Of a DNA stretch of 64,000 nt, positions 9,964-21,144 are shown one piece after another. A program made the translations under genes and the position numbers. The stretch's first letter is position 1. Every line of letters begins with the position of its first letter. The notes beneath the pieces are model-generated. The model searched no databases. It was not told the origin of the DNA and saw only the letters and a program-made list of their open reading frames with translations. The DNA is from Nematostella vectensis (taxonomy: Eukaryota; Cnidaria; Anthozoa; Actiniaria; Edwardsiidae): NCBI RefSeq assembly GCF_932526225.1, contig NC_064039.1, forward strand, positions 4,663,001-4,727,000, read 5' to 3'.

Positions 9964-11285
9964 ATGGACGAAAGTATTGGTTATCCGCCATCACTATTTC
10001 TATACGGTAATCTAGATGAATATATCTGCCCAATATGGTAAGTAAGGTACCTACAGCTACACCGCGCAACAAAATTTGTAAACTATGTGCGCGCTCGTGA
10101 CTGAACTAGGGAACATTTAAGGTTGGATTTGACGCTCTAAGACCCTGTGCTGTACTGTCACAGACCTTTACCCCACAAATTATGTGATTAGGATTGGATT
10201 TTGTCACTAACCTATTTTGTGTTTATTTTAGTTACAGTGTATTTAGAAATCCTGTGCAATGCAAAGACCAACACGTTTTTTGTGTAAATTGCATTGAAAA
10301 AAGCATAGAAGTACGAAAATACTGCCCATGTGACAGGGCCTGGTTGGGGTCTAGCACTTTGACCCCTATCAGACTGTTACAAAATATAATCGACAAAATG
10401 CAAGTCAAGTGTCCAACATCCCTTGAAGGAAATGACTCTTGTGAATGGCAAGGAGATTTGGGAGATATCCAACGTCATTCTCAAGTGTGCGAAATGGTTA
10501 TGGTGACCTGCCCTTATGAAAGCTGCCTAGTCAGTATGTTCCGGTATGAACAAGAAAATCACATGAGAAGTTGCCCTTTTAAGGAAGAAAGGTGTGGAAC
10601 ATGTGGCGAAATGGTCAAACTGGCCAAACAGGCAGCTCATGCAATGACATGCAAGGGCCTGATCGTAGCTTGTCCAAACAAATGTGGAGAAAATATCAAA
10701 AGTTAATTTCAAAGTTACTACAGGGCTTGAAATTTTAAAAAGATCGAATGAATTTCTTCTACGCCTAGAGTTGAAATTTTAGATATAATCCAAAAAAATC
10801 CAAAAAAAGCATCGGGATAGCTTATTTTCTATTGCAATTTTACACTTTACTAAACACTTTAGTCATAATGTAATTTTTTGGGCACTGTAGTTTGCTCGAT
10901 CCTGTGTATATTGTCGGGGAAAACTGATAAATACGATGCTATATGTATTGCATGCAGACCGCGTTAATACATATTAGTATTGTGTTTTGATATATCTTTT
11001 TCTACCTCCTATAAACCCCCCCCCCCACCCGAAACCAGCCAACCATTGTTGATTAAAGCGGTTTTTTTTTTTAAATTAATTAATTTAATACATCTATTCA
11101 CAGATGCCATGTAGTATCGCACTTGCATACCTTTTGCAACAAGGAGGTGTTTACTTGCCCAATTTGCTGTGAGATAATCACCTCGACAGAGGTTCAACAA
11201 CATTTCTTACGTGCAAAAGGGTCTCACCTTGTGAGAATGTACAACATGCTTGTTGAAGACAGAGTATCAAATGTATTTGTTAAGG
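9964..11285 (+). CDS. RING and TRAF-type zinc-finger protein, decaying cargo gene
   Basis: Probable E3 ubiquitin ligase of the TRAF class. Exon 1 (9964-10037) starts at ATG, ends with YICPIC and a GTAAGT donor. Exon 2 (from 10232, after TTTTAG) joins in phase and completes the RING (VQCKDQHVFCVNC, then CPC). Several TRAF-type zinc fingers follow, with C...C...H...C spacing (CEWQGDLGDIQRHSQVC, CPYESC, HMRSCP, CGTCGEMV, CPNKCGENI). Exon 3 (11104-11285) continues the finger pattern (CHVVSHLHTFC, FTCPIC) and ends at a GTAAAA donor. The exon 2/3 join that keeps frame needs a splice after 10702, where AG is followed by TT, so the GT donor seems lost by one base; unspliced, a stop comes at once. No MATH/TRAF-C domain was seen. 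It lies between the inverted repeats of the giant element, on the strand opposite the integrase. Confidence 0.65.
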
Positions 11286-11718
11286 GTAAAAAGAGTACAC
11301 CCTAGAAAAATCTCCAATTTTGACACAGGCTGCAATTTCTGGTGCACTCGGGTTCATTGGAACGGTTTCCGGGCATCGCTTCAGGACGTATCAGCTTTGT
11401 TGTATCAAAGCTCACCTAACTGCTGTAAAAAGTTGATATACCGTCACAGGTGTCTCTTTCATTACCCGTACGTGGTGCATTTCTGTGAAAAACTAAGAAA
11501 AACAATTATTCTTGTGAATTGCTTGGGATAAATAGGAGGCAAGAACATACAATGTTTCTGTTTTGTTGTTTGCTTCATTTTTTATTTGAGGGCTTAATGG
11601 CAAACTCCGTAGAGAGAATTTAACTCATGTGGTTGCATACGGGTGGTTATTTGCCCGTAACAAACTTCCCATGTGATTGGACGAAAAAAATTAGTAAGAT
11701 GTTATTTGATGTGGCTTT

Positions 11719-11918
11719 AGATAATGCCAAAAGAGAAGACACTTGATGAATTGGCTGCAAAGTGGGAATTTGATGTGCAAAGACAAGCTGTATCTTGCCC
11801 ATGGAGGGAGACCCGCCTGACCAAAATAAGATTACTGCTAACAAAAGAAGAGGATCGGTTTACTTTGTTGGTGGTTGTGCACAACAAAATGGACTTACCA
11901 TCTTTACTATCATCTGGA
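11719..11918 (+). CDS. Candidate exon downstream of the RING/TRAF gene
   Basis: An open segment after a TTTAG acceptor (MPKEKTLDELAAKWEFDVQR onward) ends at a good GTAAGA donor at 11919. It could be a later exon of the RING/TRAF-like gene or of another gene. I recognise no domain. Confidence 0.3.
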
Positions 11919-12912
11919 ACGTAAGAATGTCTAGTAGTAAAGGGGGTCTACATAAAAGATTCATTTAATAATCCCAGAGAGCAAGTCTAGAACAAAAAAT
12001 GTTTTGGGGGTTAACTCGAGGTCCCACGAGGTCAATTTGCTACATTTTTGTGATCAGTTAGATAATGAGGCGAGGCATGTGACCTGTTGACAATGATTTC
12101 ATAACGGGGATGATTAAATGCTTTTATGGACAACGATATAGTCTACGTGCAGTCTATAAAACCGCCTCATTGAATGTGACAAATGAAATGTGTTAACATC
12201 CAAAACCATTTCCTAGACATACTTAGAATTCTACTTGACGATAAGACCTATAGCACGAAAAGGCTGCCAATAGCTATTCACCGGTGGCCCTTGAAGGCGA
12301 GAGTTATATTGCTAAAGCATCACCCAACTAGTAAGCTCAGAATAATCAACAAAACGCCATTTGTTTCATGTTCGGTGCTTTCGCTTCTTTCGCTACTTAC
12401 TTTCGCTACTTTCTGCTATTCTTTTGCAGTGTTTGCATCACGAAAGAGGCTGGCGTAATAGTGAAGAAGACATGGGAAAGAAAATGTGTCCGGCAAAAAG
12501 AAGCACTTAAATTTGCCTTCAGAGGCATAGATGTGGGACTTAGATGCACTTTAATCATTTATCTCAAATTTTTGCTTTGATTCTTAATTTTTGGCGATAT
12601 TATAAGGAGCTCCCAACGACGTCTGTTCTTGAAATATCTTTTCTTGAGCGACTTCCAAATATTTTACACTCATTTTTGGTGGCACGTGTACCGTTGGGGT
12701 TTGTGTTGAAAGGCGAAACGTTTTTTTCTTTTCTTTCATACCGGCCCCAATGATTTTTCTTTCCTTTTGGACAGAATACGACGAAGGTCCAATAACAAAA
12801 GGCAAACTTCTATTAAAATCTGGCAAATTATATTGCCGAACTCTCTGACTAACACTCTCTGAATAGATATTTTTCAACCGGCTTGTCGTTGGGCCTCCTT
12901 TATTATAGGGGA

Positions 12913-13217
12913 GTGCTCATTATTTGTGGCTGAAATCATAGGGAGTGGGAGGTGGCTAAAAAAAGAAATGAGTAGGGTGAAAGGAGCGTCGTTTTTAAAT
13001 CATTCCATACTTAAGAAACAAAATCTCGCAGTTATTGGGTAAGCAGGTATGTCTTCCATAATTATATCTTGGAAAAACATTTTGGCCGCATTCCGGTTTA
13101 TGTCTTGAGTAGGTGATGTGGAGAGGGGTGGGATTAATTTTGATAAAAGCAAAGTGGAACGAAACAAAAGGCTGACCAAGGTTTTATATCAACACCCCCA
13201 GCCATAATAATGAGCAC
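12913..13217. mobile_element. MITE, 305 bp
   Basis: Inverted ends: GTGCTCATTATTTGTGGCTG on the left, and on the right the reverse complement of GTGCTCATTATTATGGCTG. Non-coding. No convincing target duplication seen. Confidence 0.6.
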
Positions 13218-13748
13218 AACCTAGAGTACCTTATTTGTTACTAGCAAGTTTGTCGAAATATGCGAAATCCTCCAATTTGAGGTTTGCTAAACACGCCGAA
13301 TGAGGATAGGAATTACGCTGTTCTTAGAGTTTTCATAGAAAAACACAGTGTGTCGACACTGGCTTTGTTTAGTGTTTTGTTTAGGGAGTAACGGACTCAC
13401 CGCCATGGCTACAACTTATTTTAGTACAAAATAAATAAATAAATGAATGAATGAATGCGTCCCAGCCTGAAAAAAAAAAAACGTCCCAGCTTGATTTGTC
13501 CATTTTCTGCTAAGGATAACAGTAATGCTAATGCGGGATTTCGGTCCTGAGCCTAATTTGTGATGTATGACAATTGTTAGTCTACGACATCTGTGGTGAT
13601 ACTATGGGATCCTATAGACGAATGAGGAAAGAAAGCCTGATAAATGGGATACAAAGGGTGGGACAAAGGTTGAGCATAAAACGAGCAGTGAAGGATACGA
13701 ATTTCCACTGTTTCTCGGCGAGTTGTATGGGAGGGGAACAGTGCGTTG

Positions 13749-13779
<31 letters not shown>

Positions 13780-13780
13780 A
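13749..13780. repeat. (ATG)n microsatellite
   Basis: About ten GAT/ATG trinucleotide units in a row. Confidence 0.9.
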
Positions 13781-14346
13781 TTATTCACTCTTGTACTTTT
13801 CTTGTATTTTTCTTGGATTCCTTCTCAATTCACCGGAATATTCACAAAAATCAATATCATATCTAATGTCTAACTTACAGATTTCGTTTGACCATTAGGA
13901 ATATAATAAAGGTTGAGAAACCACGAAGAAGCATCAAGTTAGAGCGAAAACGGTGTTTGAGCCACGCGGTTTTCCGCTCTTGATTTTGAATGAAGTCTCG
14001 TTTTCGAAATCTTGCAATCCTCGAAGTACAACAATTTTTTTCGGTTTCAAGTCACAAAACAGCGGCAAACAACAAGATGTAAATGCCAAAGCGTGGGGGT
14101 AGGGTGAGTAAAAATGCTCACGCGCAGTGGTGGGGTGGTGGTTACTAAAAATATTCGACATGGCGCGCGGGTAATACCAAAGTGTCCCTCTCTTATCTGA
14201 TGCTCTCTTGATTTTGGCGAGCAAAATACAAAATTATGAGCTTTCAGAACTCGCGCCACGAGACGCTTGAACCGATGGTGCTAGTAACAGGTATTATTGG
14301 TCAACAGAGTCCGTGCTTTAAAAGTTTATAGACAGTATATGTAAGT

Positions 14347-14396
14347 GTTATTTTGAGGCACCGAGGGTTATTTTGAGGCACCGAGGGTTATTTTGA
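14347..14396. repeat. 20-bp tandem repeat, about 2.5 units
   Basis: Unit GTTATTTTGAGGCACCGAGG at 14347, 14367 and partly 14387. Confidence 0.85.
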
Positions 14397-14405
14397 GACC
14401 CGAGC

Positions 14406-14588
14406 CAGGCCCATACCCAGGATTTCTCTTGGGGGGGAGGGGTGCAAATCCGAAAAAGTAAGAGTGATCTAGCTTATGCTTTATAGTTTTGTCTAAAAAA
14501 AGCACGTCTATAGAGAACCGAAAGTGGACCTTCGGTCGTTGTTGGGGGTTCGTTCGCAACCCCTGCACTCTAGCTGGGTACGGGCCTG
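14406..14588. mobile_element. MITE, 183 bp, hAT-like ends
   Basis: The left end CAGGCCCATACCCAG matches the reverse complement of the right end (CAGGCCCGTACCCAG) with one mismatch. The ends resemble those of common non-autonomous hAT elements; this is by eye only. Confidence 0.55.
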
Positions 14589-15718
14589 GGAACCATAGGT
14601 GATTACATTCAGGATGGGGGTGGTGTGAAGAGGAGTCTCCGCATCCGCCGAGCAGCTCGAGCAGCTTCGTAAATCCCCAGGTCCGCACAAAGTTTTGCTT
14701 TTATCCGAATCCGCTGTGATTTTTATGCGTTTTTTTTAAAATTAGGTCAAGAATGTGAGAGTTTTTTGAGATTGTACGCATTGATGCATTGTACGGCTCA
14801 ACATATGAGAGTTTTGAGAGATATAAAAGGCTCACTTCAGATGGCATTCCATCTCAAATGACAGTTATTATATAGAGGGGTAGGGCATTTGAGTAAGAGT
14901 TAGATTCCCGAGGGGCTGGGGCTTTTATCAAATTTTTCGGGGTTAAAGTCTAATCTAATCTAGTCTAATCCCCCACCCATCCCTGGGACCATGGGGTTTG
15001 GGGTTTCAATTTACTAGTGCATTAAAGGCAATATTAGTGCGAGAAAAAAATTGCGATGCGATAGTCCCGCAGCAAAGGTTTTGCTTGCCGTTCCGCTCAA
15101 ATTTTACAGCTAGTTCAGTACAGTACAAAACAATAAGGAGGCCTTTTCGAAAACAGAGCTCCCCCGCTCTTTCTGTTGATGAGGAGGCTCTAGGGACAGC
15201 CACTGACGCATGCGCGATATTTAATACAGAGCAGTTGGGAAAAACAACTTTCTTTGCATATGTCCTAACGTTCAAAATCAGCCAATCAGCGAATGCCCTC
15301 AATACATGTCCCCAGAGCCGAAAAGCCGTGGAACTCTGGGTATGAGAATGATCAGGAGGCGAAGTCAGACAAGGTTTAGGGCATGATTTGAATTAGTTTG
15401 CAGTCTGTCCAAGGAGCAGATCCAAACTATTGCTACTTCAGCAAATGCAAGTGTAATCAAATGAATTGATTTATTTTCCTCGCATAGCTTTTTTTTCTGA
15501 TATTAATTCTGCATCCACGCTACAGTCAGATTTTTTCATGGATCCGCCCCTCTGTGTCCTGAAATCTGCTCTTTTATTCATGCTCATATTCTTCTAGAGG
15601 ATAACAAAGAAAAATGCAAGGTATAGCATTGGACATATTAAGCAGTTCACAATTCTATACCAAGGCCCTAAAATCTGGAATTCTCTCCCCATTACTATCA
15701 ATCTTCTAACACCCTTTC

Positions 15719-17332
15719 CAGTGGCGGATTTAGGATTTAGAAAGGGGGGCTGACTTTTTCGACAGGCAAGGGGCGTACGCAGGATTTTAACAAGTTGCAG
15801 TCAAAGCATTCAGAAGCTGAATGAGGGAAAGGCCCCTCATCCCTCATTCCCGTGAAGATTTCATAGCTCCCGCTTTTGGGTTTTGAAATTGGCGTCAATG
15901 CGTCAGACTTTTGAGAATATTACACGATCCTCTGTCATCCTCGATCTCAAATAGGACTTCAGTCGTTGCGTGGCACTGAACGATATAACAATGTTTTCAA
16001 ATCATCTGTAGACTAACATGATTAAAAAAATTATAGTTTTTATCCTCATCATTAAAACTACGTACATAAAAATGAATGAGTAAACATTTAATTTTTTTCC
16101 CCTCGTTATGCAAATAAAAATGCCAAAATTTTTTTTGCAGGCCTATAGGATGCGTACGCCCCTGCAGGCTGTCTCGATTTTTTCAGATTTTAAGGAAAAT
16201 ATATTTCATGTTACAAAATCTTCTACAAAATTTCGAGAAAACATTTATTTTCCCTGTTTGTTAAAATCACGTTACTTATTGAAGTTTTGAATTAGTTGAG
16301 AACCAAAAGCATAACAGCTCCTCTTACTACGGACTTTCCCGGAGGAACACTTAGAAAAGAAGATTAACGCCATCCGCCATGTTTGCGCTGCAATAAAACG
16401 CCTACAGACATCTTCATTCTGTCGATCGACACTATCATCGTGCAACCCATCAAATTTTGCAAAAATCTTCGAGTTTGCGCTTTCTATTTTCGGGTGCAAG
16501 TGCATCCATCACAATTTTAAAGGAATTCTGCCGGCGAGTTGTCAGAAAAACTTGAAAGCTTATGGTAAGAATCCAACATATTGTGTACTATATTGCAGGC
16601 GTGGCAAACGACTATATTTAGTGAATGAAGGTAGCATCCTTGATAATGGGCGTCTGGTGCTGACTTAGCTATTCCCACATAACCTCCTTCGAGCTCATTT
16701 ATGAACTCATATGCCTATGCCCGCGGCAGTTGGTTAAAATCAATTTTTTTTTTGCCAAGGATTCTTGTATCCTGTTGCTAAAGCTTTGCCAGTGGGGCAT
16801 GTTGATAAGTTTCTCTCAGCTTCAGTTTGCTTATCCACTCTACCATGTGATAGCATGAATTTTCCGTTTGCGATCCGTCTAGTAAGTGGTAGGGGGAGGG
16901 CTCTCCATAAAAGTAGACGATAGGGTGATCGTCCTGTCTTTTAGGGCATACAATTCAACCAACTACTATAAATTCTTGTTATCCATTAGGGGGTATCGCC
17001 GGTCTCACAATGATTTTAGAGCTTAGGATTAGAAATTGCTTCGACCACACCCAATGTGCTATCTTTTAGGGTTAAAAATGTTGTTGAAAAGTGCTTTTCT
17101 GTTCCGCAAGTCAGAACATTCGGATTCAAAATGCATGCCTTGTTTCGGCTAGTGCAGTGGCCTGGCTTTCTGTCACAAACATTGTCTGGTTTTCGTCCAG
17201 TGAATAGCATAGCGATACATCCAATTCGGCTATAACAATTTGCAACGATTTATCTTTTTATTTTTAAACTTTTTTTTCGCCCAAAAGGAGGGTGACATGT
17301 CACCCCCGTCACCACCCCTAGATCCGCCACTG
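15719..17332. mobile_element. Non-autonomous DNA transposon, 1.6 kb, with target duplication
   Basis: Ends are CAGTGGCGGATTTAGG on the left and CCTAGATCCGCCACTG on the right, inverted with one mismatch. CTTTC flanks it directly on both sides (15714-15718 and 17333-17337), a 5-bp target duplication. It has no transposase frame. Another element is nested inside it at 15767-16164. It sits in the interior of the giant element downstream of the integrase gene. Confidence 0.75.
15767..16164. mobile_element. Nested MITE, about 400 bp
   Basis: Left end CAAGGGGCGTACGCAGGAT; right end is the reverse complement of CAGGGGCGTACGCATCC. It is inserted within the 15719-17332 element, which is inside the giant element: three levels of nesting. 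Confidence 0.6.
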
Positions 17333-17981
17333 CTTTCATTAATAAGAACTAAATTATCACGCTTTTTAAGTGAAAACAGACAGACTTGGCATATAACTTG
17401 CCTTATCCAAAAGTGTTTATTTACAAATTTCTAAACTTTAAAATGTATAACAATAACGTTTTTATTTTTTTTACTTTTTTTGTCAACTCACCAGCATATA
17501 TATCAGAAATACCAAATGTCATACTTTAGGGAGACTCTACTTGAAAAGCCAGTGGCTTCCTAGGGCCCCCACCACTTCCATAATATACTGTAAACATGTA
17601 ATTTAACTACCACATTTATGTGAATTTAATTTAATTGAGAATACTAATGGCTATCAAAATGGATACTAATAACTATACCCTTATTGTTAAATGCCCTTGC
17701 AGAATGACACTTGATTTAGGGCAGGCAAATGGTAGTTTCTGATGAGATGAGTGGCATTGATCAATTTCTAAGTATTTACCATTGTCTGATTGGGGAAGCC
17801 TGTTAAACCACTGACCAGTAGCACACCTGACAAGTACGTGGGATGTTAAAAGCATATTTATGTGCTATTTTGCCTGGCTAACGCCAGAGAAATATAGTCG
17901 CGAACTTGAAGAAATATATTGATACCGTAATTGTTATCTTCTCCAAGTGGGTCAAATGAATGACGAAGGGCTGTAATGTAC

Positions 17982-19990
17982 TCAGTACTCATCATTGAGA
18001 TCCAGGTTTACTGGTGGAACAACAACTCCAGTGGTGTCATTGTCAGGATCTGGAGGGGGCGCTGTTGGATCATCACCATATTCATTAGGATTGTCCAATA
18101 CATCTCTGTCTCTGTCAAAGACATCTCTGACTGCAGAGTTTGGTGAGTTATAATTGGCAAGCATGCCAGATGTCCACAGTTGCCGTGGAGTTCGGTTGCC
18201 AGCTGTTGATATGGCATGAACCATAAATCTCTCTCTGAATAGGTCCAAGTGGCGCTGCACTCTTGGAAGGAAAACGTAGTGAAGGGCATACATGTGAATA
18301 TCCGAATCAGAATCAAGTAAAAGATGCAATTCCATAAAATAAAATAAAGAAGAGAACAGGCTGATAACACTCATGCCAACATCTCTCCAAAGCCGTTCAA
18401 TCCGTGTGTTTCTGACACTTGGCCCTGTTAGGAAGCTCCCTCTGTTGGCTCCCCTAAAGTACTCCATGTACTCCCCAACAGCCACATTTTCACCTCCGTC
18501 GTCTGCCCTTACACGTGATGGGTGACCCCACTTAGTGGTGCTGTTTTGAAAACAAGAAAGGACAGTTGCAGCCAGGTTGTTGGGATTTACTACTAGATAT
18601 ATAATAGCTCTAGAAAAGCCATCCACACAGCCATGGATGCACATCCGCCAGCGCCTCATTTTCATATTAGTATCAATGTGCCACAGGAAATTTGGATTGG
18701 GTACAGAGTATGGACGTCTGACAATCCTCTGGGCCCATCTGTTTGCCCTGTTGATTGGGTCTACTCTCACAATTGACTCCCTCACCTTCCATCTCTGTAT
18801 CCACAAACCTCTTCTTCTCAAACCAGCAATCAAATTTGTTTCCCCTGTTCCGGGGAATGCATTCAACTCCTCACGGACAACAACATCCAGATTGTTTTCA
18901 CTTATATTAGAAAATCCCTCAAAGTCCAAAGAGAACCCTAATTCTCTACGTCTGTTGTAGACAGTCTGCCGAGAAACTCCAAGATCCCTTGCCACTTGAG
19001 CCCAGCTGTTAAATTCATTTCTCAGACAGGACAGTTGTTCAGCTGATATTTGAAATCTGGGCCTCCCAGGTCTGTCACTATGCTCTACAGAAGGGCGATA
19101 TGAGTATCCATCCATTACAGATAGGGAGTATAGCTGTGAATAGATGTTTCGCATCTGATCACGAAGCCTCTCCACTCCCCTAAACAAGCTCTGTTGGGTA
19201 GACTGTGATTGTTGCATAAAAATTGCAATATGAACAAGGTGCTGCATTGCACAAAGGACACGGTTGGCGTAAAATTCACATCTGTCTCTACTCTGTCGTA
19301 TATTGTCGGATTCCGTGTCTAGCTCCCTTAACAGAGAATGTACACTGGAAATAAATCTTTCTAGATCATCATCAGATGATACCCTGCAATAAAACACAGG
19401 GAAGAAGGTTAAGTTAAAAGCAGAAGCCAGTAGTTAAGAAGGTATGTCAATTTACAGTAACAAAGGATGGAAACTAGTGAATATATAATCCCAGAAAGTT
19501 CAAATCTTTTATAGAGGTTTATATGGTGAGGTGCAAACTTTTGCAAAGCCATATTTATGCTAGTTTCAATGCTATGACATTACAAATTGGCATATCTAAT
19601 AAATTTGGGGGGCTGCTAAGTTCGCTACTATCAAATGGCGGAATTAGTCGCCAACTGGTCAATAAAGTGTGCCCACAGCTGTGTAGCATCAAATCACATG
19701 GCTGCCACTTTGGAATTGTGCAATGAGGAGTTAAAATATCCAAGATAGTCGCTGCAATAAGAGTTTGTTATTCAAAGCTTTCAACATGTCTTTTAGGAAT
19801 AAAAAATATCAAAAGTGTGCGGGATAGGCTTATAGGATATACCAGGCCTACATACCAAGAAAGCAAATGAACAGCACCAAATGTATGTGCAGCATTTATA
19901 CAATGTTGAATTGAGAGCTTAATATAGAACTTACCTTGTGACAAATAAGGCCAACAACAAGATAAAGACAAGCAAGAATATCTGTTCCAT
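17982..19990 (-). CDS. DDE integrase (rve fold) with HTH; predicted hydrophobic leader
   Basis: Likely the enzyme that moves the giant element. Two exons: 19990-19935 (ATG, then a GTAAGT donor) and 19383-17982 (after TTTTATTGCAG), joined in phase to give 485 residues. Residues 130-168 form a helix-turn-helix (SWAQVARDLGVSRQTVYNRR) after a basic GRPRF segment. The catalytic core has WHID (Asp256), VRADDGGEN (Asp313) and RIERLW (Glu348), so the last two acidic residues are 34 apart, the D,D-35-E arrangement of rve integrases. The tail after MLANYN is acidic and Pro-rich. This matches a eukaryotic integrase-core family that I know as multicopy in corals and fish. Exon 1 encodes about 18 mostly hydrophobic residues (EQIFLLVFILLLALFV), like a signal peptide or membrane anchor, which is odd for a DNA-acting enzyme. 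If exon 1 is wrong, the start would be elsewhere upstream. Confidence 0.78.
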
Positions 19991-20163
19991 TTTTTGCTGA
20001 AATGGAGCTTAATGTTGACTACAATATGAACAGATGAATAAACGCAGATGAACGTAGAAGAAAGTTAATAGTGCGACACGTGTCTTGTAGTGCGATACGC
20101 TAAGCATTTCCGGTAAGGGGTGAGTTTGAATAGACAGTGCTGAACAACGTATGCGCATGCGCG

Positions 20164-21065
20164 TGTTCTGGCGAAAACAAACAAAATCAAACTGTTGAAT
20201 CGTTCGAGTAAAGGTACGAAAGGCGGACTTCGGTTGCTGTTTTGACTTACTGTACAGCTTTAAAACCATAAAGAAAATTTTAACCTTAACTTTGATCTAG
20301 TTTCTAGCATTCGCCAAAATGTGACAGTTCGCAGGTAAAACGCTGTCTTTTCAAAACAAAAAGGCTGTTTCAACTGCGCAGTACTGGAACTAGTCTCATA
20401 TTGATTATGCAATATGTTAGCCAAGCTGCGCATGCGCAATGAGTAGATATTACTTTCCGGAAATAGTTTGAAATTTCGAAACGAAATTGTTGTTTCGTCT
20501 CGGAACAACATTCCGACGCCTCGAAAGGTGTTCCGACGCTTCGAAAGGTATTCCGAAGCCGGAACAGATTTCCGTAATTTTTTTACGGAAGGCGGGCCAT
20601 ACATATGATTTTATGGCCCGCCTTCCGTAAAAAAATTACGGAAATCTGTTCCGACTTCGGAATACCTTTCGAAGCGTCGGAACACCTTTCGAGGCGTCGG
20701 AATGTTGTTCCGAGACGAAACTACAATTTTGTTTGGAATATCTTTCCTGACTCCGAAATATTTTCGAAATTCCAAACCATTTCCGGAAAGTAATATCTAC
20801 TCATTGCACATGCGCAGCTTGGCTAACAATATGAGACTAGTTCCAGTACTGCGCAGTTAAAACAGCCTTTTTGTTTTGAAAAGACGGCGTTTTACCGGCG
20901 AACTGTCACATTTTGGCGAATGCTAGAAACTAGATCAAACTTAAGATTAAAATTGTCTTTATGGTTTTAATGCTGTACAGTAAGTCAAAACAGCAACCGA
21001 AGTCAGCCTTTCGCACCTTTACTCGAACGATTCAACACTTTGATTTTGTTTGTTTTCGCCAGAAC
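20164..21065. mobile_element. Fold-back element, about 0.9 kb near-perfect palindrome
   Basis: Arms 20164-20600 and 20613-21065 are reverse complements with few differences, meeting at GGCGGGCCAT...ATGGCCCGCC with a 12-bp centre. The inner part of each arm repeats CGACGCYTCGAAAGGTRTTC-like blocks. A partial copy is at 5206-5270. Non-coding: frames here (for example 20260-20604) are by-products. It lies between the integrase promoter region and the right inverted repeat. Confidence 0.85.
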
Positions 21066-21144
21066 AATGCCGATGGATTAACATGCTACTTTTTAGGTAT
21101 CTATGAAAGCCGATTTTGAAATTGAAGATGAACTCGATTCGACT

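Larger units (their letters stand above)
11919..15718. other. Giant-element interior holding small repeats, no gene seen
   Basis: Contains the MITE at 12913-13217, a TAAA/TGAA tail-like tract near 13426-13455, an ATG-trinucleotide microsatellite (13749-13780), a three-unit 20-bp tandem repeat (14347-14396) and the MITE at 14406-14588. Open frames in between are short and lack protein-like composition. Confidence 0.5.

Noticed and set aside
20260..20793. Frames in the fold-back arms
   Set aside because: They arise from the palindrome and mirror each other; no protein-like composition.
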